From Methanocorpusculum sp. (GTDB lineage: Archaea > Halobacteriota > Methanomicrobia > Methanomicrobiales > Methanocorpusculaceae): a stretch of DNA of 8,725 nt. A program made the translations under genes and the position numbers. This document shows, piece by piece, positions 5,951 through 8,725 of this stretch (position 1 is its first letter; each line of letters begins with the position of its first letter). The notes below the pieces were generated by a model. It made no database searches. It had not been told where the DNA came from and saw only the letters and a program-made list of their open reading frames with translations. The stretch is from the NCBI GenBank assembly GCA_029987045.1, contig DALTWN010000034.1:1-8725 (forward strand), in the 5' to 3' direction.

Positions 5951-6544
5951 ATGCTATTAAAACCACTCAAATGCCCGAAATGCGGATCGCCCATCAAAGG
6001 CAAGGAACGTGACCTGATGCTGCAGTGTCCTGCATGCGGCAGCATCCAGTTCTTCAATCGAAAGACCAAGGATACCGAGCAGATAACCTATACCATCATC
6101 GCCCCGGCTGCAGAAGGAAAAGGTACTCTTACCTACATCCCGTTCTGGACGGTCCATGCCACCCTGGATGTCAGGAACGAAGACATGAGCGGTGGCGGTA
6201 TCCGCCGTGCGGTGTCCGGAAAACACAAGCTGCGCGGAGAACGCATCTTCTATGTCTGTGCGACCGAAGCCATTCCGGAAGAAGTATCGCGTATGTGGAA
6301 CATGGATCTGACCATCTCCCAGCCCGGTCTGACCGCACAGACAGATTTCAGAAATGCGGCACGTATCACCATGACCATGGACGAACCCGTTGCCAAAGCG
6401 GCCGCCGAGTTCCTCTTCCTGCGCTACGAGACCGAACTGCCCGGAATCCTGCAGGACCTCGACTATACGTTTTCCATCAAAGATACGGCAATCGTCTATC
6501 TTCCTGCATGGAAGAACGAAACGACCTATACGCTTGCAATCTGA
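5951..6544 (+). CDS. Soluble zinc-ribbon protein, third of three tandem relatives
   Basis: 197 residues, function unknown. Ribbon cysteines C8, C11, C26 and C29 (CPKC...CPAC). It repeats the two-motif layout: YIPFW at 62-66 followed by TVHATLDV, and YLPAW at 183-187 followed by a short TTYTLAI end. Unlike the two upstream proteins, it stops just after the second motif and lacks both the DGxxG element and the membrane hairpin, so it looks like a cytoplasmic, shortened version. The stop is a clean TGA in normal coding sequence and no membrane-hairpin remnant is seen downstream, so this is probably its natural length rather than a truncation. It sits 12 bases after the second gene with a strong ribosome binding site, perhaps giving higher translation. 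It ends before a T-run and is convergent with ilvE. Confidence 0.8.
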   Translation: MLLKPLKCPKCGSPIKGKERDLMLQCPACGSIQFFNRKTKDTEQITYTIIAPAAEGKGTLTYIPFWTVHATLDVRNEDMSGGGIRRAVSGKHKLRGERIFYVCATEAIPEEVSRMWNMDLTISQPGLTAQTDFRNAARITMTMDEPVAKAAAEFLFLRYETELPGILQDLDYTFSIKDTAIVYLPAWKNETTYTLAI

Positions 6545-6559
6545 AACAGCAGAAAATTC

Positions 6560-6578
6560 AAAAAATAGTAATTTTTTT
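6560..6578. terminator. Bidirectional A-run/T-run terminator between convergent operons
   Basis: AAAAAAT at 6560-6566 and ATTTTTT at 6571-6577 are complementary around a four-base loop, and the T run extends to seven bases. Rightward transcripts of the zinc-ribbon operon meet the T-run 27 bases after their stop; leftward ilvE transcripts meet the complementary six-T run about 24 bases after theirs. This single element could therefore end both. Confidence 0.6.
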
Positions 6579-6579
6579 G

Positions 6580-6605
6580 CCGGTGCGGTCAGTATTCTGC
6601 ACCGG
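6580..6605 (-). terminator. Hairpin over the 3' end of ilvE
   Basis: CCGGTGC (6580-6586) and GCACCGG (6599-6605) are perfect seven-base inverted repeats with a 12-base loop. The stem spans the last ilvE codons, its stop and the first bases after it. On the ilvE transcript it precedes the U-run by about 14 bases, so it may protect the 3' end or assist termination. It may also be chance within coding sequence. Confidence 0.35.
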
Positions 6606-7452
6606 TGTTCTTCGTTTCTTCCTGGAATGCCTTCAGAATCTTTTTGCAGACATCTCCCGGCTTTCCGGTACCGACTGCTCTGCCGTCGACCTTGACGATC
6701 GGACAGAGTTCTGCCATGGTTCCCGAGACGATGACTTCATCTGCAGTGTAGAGATCGAAGAGACCGAGTTCGCAGATTTCAACCTTGATACCGAGTTTTG
6801 CCGCGAGTTCAAGGATGACCAGACGGGTGATTCCCTTCAGGTTGTTGATGGTCGGCGGGGTGTAGATGACGCCGTTCTTCACCAGATAGATATTGTCGCC
6901 GGATCCTTCTGCAAGCTTTCCGGTACGGTCGAGGAAGATTGCTTCGTCGCCGCCCTTGTAGTTCGCTTCGATCTTGCCGAGAATGTTGTTCAGATAGTTC
7001 AGGGACTTTACGTTCGGCGGGAGCGTATCCGGCGTGTTGCGTCTGACACAGACGGTTACTGCAGTGATACCAGTGTCATAGAGGTCACCGTACATGGCTC
7101 CGGTCGGTGCCGCCGCACAGACAATGGTCGGTTTCGGGCACTTGGTCGGGTCAAGACCCATGGTTCCCTTTCCGCGGGAGATGATCGGTCTGATATAGGC
7201 GAATTTCAGATCGTTCTTACGCAGGGTTTCCTTGATGATTTCCGACATCTCGTCCTTGGTGATTCCCGGATTCAGGTCGATTGCCTTTGCGGAATCGAAC
7301 AGGCGGTCCACATGTTCCTGGAGTCTGAAGACACGGCCGTTGTAGGCACGGATACCTTCGAACACACCATCGCCGTAGAGGAAACCGTGGTCGAAGACCG
7401 AGACGGTTGCTTCCTCTTCGGGTACAAATTTACCATCAATGTAAACTAACAT
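6589..7452 (-). CDS. ilvE: Branched-chain amino acid aminotransferase (class IV, PLP-dependent)
   Basis: 287 residues, the standard length. The enzyme transfers amino groups between glutamate and the keto acids of Val, Leu and Ile, the last step of their synthesis, in the cytoplasm. Visible: N-terminal [20 protein letters not shown] (20-39), the family hallmark; HVDRLFDSA at 47-55; catalytic PLP Lys K149 in [23 protein letters not shown] at 182-194 (PLP phosphate and cofactor region); GITR at 207-210; and SGTMAEL from residue 244, near the substrate site. All expected residues are present. Related D-amino-acid aminotransferases and aminodeoxychorismate lyases share the fold, but the N-terminal motif and length favour IlvE. 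The gene is single, divergent from the FKBP operon and convergent with the zinc-ribbon operon. No ribosome binding site precedes the ATG, and the TATA-like element places transcription start at the start codon. Confidence 0.92.
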   Translation of the reverse strand: MLVYIDGKFVPEEEATVSVFDHGFLYGDGVFEGIRAYNGRVFRLQEHVDRLFDSAKAIDLNPGITKDEMSEIIKETLRKNDLKFAYIRPIISRGKGTMGLDPTKCPKPTIVCAAAPTGAMYGDLYDTGITAVTVCVRRNTPDTLPPNVKSLNYLNNILGKIEANYKGGDEAIFLDRTGKLAEGSGDNIYLVKNGVIYTPPTINNLKGITRLVILELAAKLGIKVEICELGLFDLYTADEVIVSGTMAELCPIVKVDGRAVGTGKPGDVCKKILKAFQEETKNTGAEY

Positions 7453-7474
7453 GCCTAAAATGTTCGTTCTATGG

Positions 7475-7488
7475 AAATATAGGTTTTA
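7475..7488 (-). promoter_or_regulatory. BRE/TATA-like promoter of ilvE
   Basis: Read on the minus strand: TAAAACC followed by TATATTT, a good BRE plus TATA box. The TATA centre (7478) is 26 bases upstream of the first base of the ilvE start codon (7452), which predicts a leaderless transcript. Confidence 0.65.
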
Positions 7489-7498
7489 TGGCCGGGTG

Positions 7499-7506
7499 TC
7501 CATGGA
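7499..7506. promoter_or_regulatory. Palindrome TCCATGGA midway between divergent promoters
   Basis: A perfect eight-base palindrome centred at 7502.5, almost exactly halfway between the ilvE TATA centre (7478) and the FKBP TATA centre (about 7526). It may be a shared operator, but eight bases alone could arise by chance. Confidence 0.25.
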
Positions 7507-7514
7507 ATAAGCAC

Positions 7515-7530
7515 CTGAAAACCTTATCAC
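7515..7530 (+). promoter_or_regulatory. BRE/TATA-like promoter of the FKBP operon
   Basis: CTGAAAACC followed by TTATCAC. The TATA-like centre (about 7526) is 27 bases before the ATG at 7553, so transcription should begin at the start codon. It mirrors the ilvE promoter: AAAACCTTAT here against AAAACCTAT on the other strand. Confidence 0.55.
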
Positions 7531-7552
7531 ATTATCCGACGAAGAATTAGGT

Positions 7553-8062
7553 ATGAAAATGCAAAAAATATTCATGATTGCTGCGGTTCTTCTGCTCGCA
7601 GGAACGCTTGCCGTCGCGGGATGCGTCGGATCGGACAACGCTGCGAAAACGGGGGATGCCGTTTCCGTCTACTACACCCTTACCGTGAACGGTACCGAGC
7701 TCCAGTCGAATTTCGACGGAAAACCGTTATCATTCACGCTTGGTGCCGGAGAAACGGTTACCGGCTTCAACGACGGTGTCCTCGGCATGAAGGTCGGAGA
7801 AACCAAGACCATAACCGTCAAGCCAGAAGACGGATACGGTGTCTACTCCAAAGACAATACGCAGACCATGACACTGTCTGATGCAGAAACGGCACTTGGC
7901 AAGACCGTCGCTGTCGGGGACAAACTGCCCTTGAACTATGGCCAGCTTACCGGAGAAGTACTCTCCATCGACCGTGACAACGACACGATGGTACTCGCCA
8001 TCAATCATCATCTTGCCGGCGAGACACTGACCTTCACCGTGAAACTTCTTGAAATCAAATAA
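7553..8062 (+). CDS. FKBP-type peptidyl-prolyl isomerase, SlyD-like, lipoprotein
   Basis: 169 residues. The signal peptide has Lys residues at 2 and 5, a hydrophobic core at 6-22, and lipobox VAGC with C24, so the protein is predicted to be lipid-anchored on the outer face of the cytoplasmic membrane. The FKBP core follows: VSVYYTLTVNG at 37-47, TLGAGETVTGFNDGVLGMKVGE at 62-83 and KPEDGYG at 90-96. An inserted flap (about 98-150) matches the IF chaperone domain of SlyD/archaeal FKBPs, and NHHLAGETLTFTVKLLEI (151-168) completes the fold. FKBPs catalyse cis-trans isomerisation at proline and this class also binds unfolded chains. At the position of the usual Phe-Asp active-site pair, this protein has L50-Q51, so isomerase activity may be reduced. 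No Shine-Dalgarno precedes the ATG; M3 is a possible alternative start. The next gene, 15 bases downstream, is a cytosolic FKBP. Confidence 0.87.
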   Translation: MKMQKIFMIAAVLLLAGTLAVAGCVGSDNAAKTGDAVSVYYTLTVNGTELQSNFDGKPLSFTLGAGETVTGFNDGVLGMKVGETKTITVKPEDGYGVYSKDNTQTMTLSDAETALGKTVAVGDKLPLNYGQLTGEVLSIDRDNDTMVLAINHHLAGETLTFTVKLLEIK

Positions 8063-8065
8063 TCC

Positions 8066-8070
8066 GAGGA
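8066..8070 (+). promoter_or_regulatory. Ribosome binding site for the cytosolic FKBP
   Basis: GAGGA in the 15-base gap between the two FKBP genes ends seven bases before the ATG at 8078, consistent with an internal operon gene. Confidence 0.5.
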
Positions 8071-8077
8071 ACATACA

Positions 8078-8509
8078 ATGCCCGCAAAAAAAGGAGATAC
8101 CGTCCGGGTACACTATACCGGAAAACTGACTGACGGAACACAGTTCGATTCATCCGAAGGCAGAGACCCGCTGGAATTCAGGATCGGGTCCGGCATGGTC
8201 GTCAAGGGATTCGATGAAGCCGTTCTCGGCATGGAACTCAACGAAACGAAGACCGTCACCATCCCGCCGGAAAAGGCATACGGACCACGATCAGATGATT
8301 TCATCGCCGATATCCCGCGAAAAGAATTCCCGGCGGATTTCACCGCAAACGTCGGAGATAAACTCATGATCACCCTTGGCGACGGCGCACAGGTCCCTGT
8401 CGTCATCACCAAGATCGACGAAGAGATCGTCCAGATCGACGGCAACATGGAACTTGCCGGAAAGACACTGGTCTTCACCATCACCCTGGTTGAAATCGTC
8501 CAGAAATAA
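8078..8509 (+). CDS. FKBP-type peptidyl-prolyl isomerase, SlyD-like, cytosolic
   Basis: 143 residues, the short archaeal FKBP type, with no signal peptide. Core motifs: VRVHYTGKLTDG at 9-20, active-site F23-D24 in TQFDSS, LEFRIGSG at 32-39, VVKGFDEAVLGM at 41-52 and IPPEKAYG at 62-69 (Tyr68 is the active-site Tyr). The IF chaperone domain is inserted at about 70-122, and the core closes with ELAGKTLVFTITLVEI at 125-140. It should assist folding in the cytoplasm by proline isomerisation and chain holding. Unlike the lipoprotein upstream, the Phe-Asp pair is intact. The residues that are commonly His-Pro before LAGK in this family are Met-Glu here (NMELAGK). The two proteins appear to be a duplicated pair split between the two sides of the membrane. 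Confidence 0.9.
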   Translation: MPAKKGDTVRVHYTGKLTDGTQFDSSEGRDPLEFRIGSGMVVKGFDEAVLGMELNETKTVTIPPEKAYGPRSDDFIADIPRKEFPADFTANVGDKLMITLGDGAQVPVVITKIDEEIVQIDGNMELAGKTLVFTITLVEIVQK

Positions 8510-8519
8510 TTTCGAAACC

Positions 8520-8725
8520 ATGACAGAGATTATCATTCGTTCATTCGCAAAATATCGTGACCTCTTCGGTGCGGAACACAAAGTCGATGTCCCCCTCGGC
8601 GGCACCATCTCCGATGCACTGATCCTCTTCGCAGGACAACGTCCGGCAGCACAGACCGAACTGTTCGAACAGGGCGTTCTGAAATCCCATGTCGTTGTCA
8701 TGTACAACAAGGAACGCATCGACCA
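8520..8725 (+). CDS. MoaD/ThiS-like ubiquitin-fold protein, N-terminal part (cut by window end)
   Basis: 68 codons are visible and the frame remains open to the window edge. The opening TEIIIRSFAKYRDLFG (2-17), then HKVDVPLGGTISDALILFA (20-38), matches the first strands and helix of MoaD/ThiS beta-grasp proteins: a beta strand, the F-A-x-Y/L-R-x-x-x-G element, a second strand ending in a Pro-x-Gly-x-T/S turn, and an amphipathic helix. LKSHVVVMYNKERI at 54-67 resembles the next strand, where many family members have an I-A/V-x-N-x-E pattern. Such proteins carry sulfur for molybdopterin or thiamine synthesis, or act as archaeal ubiquitin-like modifiers (SAMPs). The deciding C-terminal Gly-Gly is outside the window. 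It starts ten bases after the FKBP stop, so it is probably in that operon. No clear Shine-Dalgarno. Confidence 0.7.
   Translation, partial: MTEIIIRSFAKYRDLFGAEHKVDVPLGGTISDALILFAGQRPAAQTELFEQGVLKSHVVVMYNKERID

Noticed and set aside
6025..7449. Open frame of 474 codons on the plus strand across the third zinc-ribbon gene and ilvE
   Set aside because: It crosses a terminator region and runs antisense to ilvE; the product is low-complexity Arg/His/Asp-rich and has no motif.
1..8725. CRISPR arrays, tRNA or rRNA genes, insertion-sequence ends, direct repeats
   Set aside because: No spaced repeats, cloverleaf-like segments, transposase frames or terminal inverted repeats were seen; non-coding gaps are all 102 bases or shorter.

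Overview
The window looks like chromosomal DNA from a methanogenic euryarchaeon, most probably a Methanomicrobiales member such as a Methanocorpusculum relative. This rests on archaeal BRE/TATA-like promoter elements placed about 26 bases before start codons, U-run terminators instead of strong bacterial hairpins, a stand-alone NfnAB pair, an archaeal-size IlvE, and SlyD-like FKBPs. The taxon is an inference from style, not from a marker gene. Coding density is high, and codon use is GC-leaning in all genes except the first.

Layout, left to right. (1) 1-477: the 3' part of a voltage-gated-type K+ channel with a C-terminal zinc ribbon. It is clearly more AT-rich than the rest. (2) 580-4100: a tight rightward operon. 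It holds nfnA and nfnB (electron-bifurcating NADH-dependent ferredoxin:NADP+ oxidoreductase, often annotated as sulfide dehydrogenase or GltA-like), an extended-SDR nucleotide-sugar epimerase, and an unrecognised 133-residue helical basic protein overlapping the epimerase stop. (3) 4170-6544: a second rightward operon of three consecutive uncharacterised proteins. Each starts with a CxxC...CxxC zinc ribbon and carries two copies of a Y-x-P-x-aromatic motif. The first two end in a transmembrane hairpin and the third is soluble. This cassette is the best candidate for an undescribed system. (4) 6589-7452: ilvE on the minus strand, convergent with the cassette across a 44-base A/T-run terminator region. 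(5) 7553-8725: diverging from ilvE, an operon of a lipoprotein FKBP, a cytosolic SlyD-like FKBP, and the start of a MoaD/ThiS-like ubiquitin-fold protein cut by the window edge.

Genes working together: NfnA and NfnB form one enzyme linking NADH, NADPH and ferredoxin pools. The two FKBPs would serve protein folding on opposite sides of the membrane. The zinc-ribbon trio probably forms a membrane-associated complex, but nothing in the sequence gives its substrate. Operon-leading genes tend to lack Shine-Dalgarno sequences and fit leaderless mRNAs, while several internal genes have a Shine-Dalgarno motif or overlapping stop/start codons. No tRNA, rRNA, CRISPR, insertion sequence or replication origin was seen.
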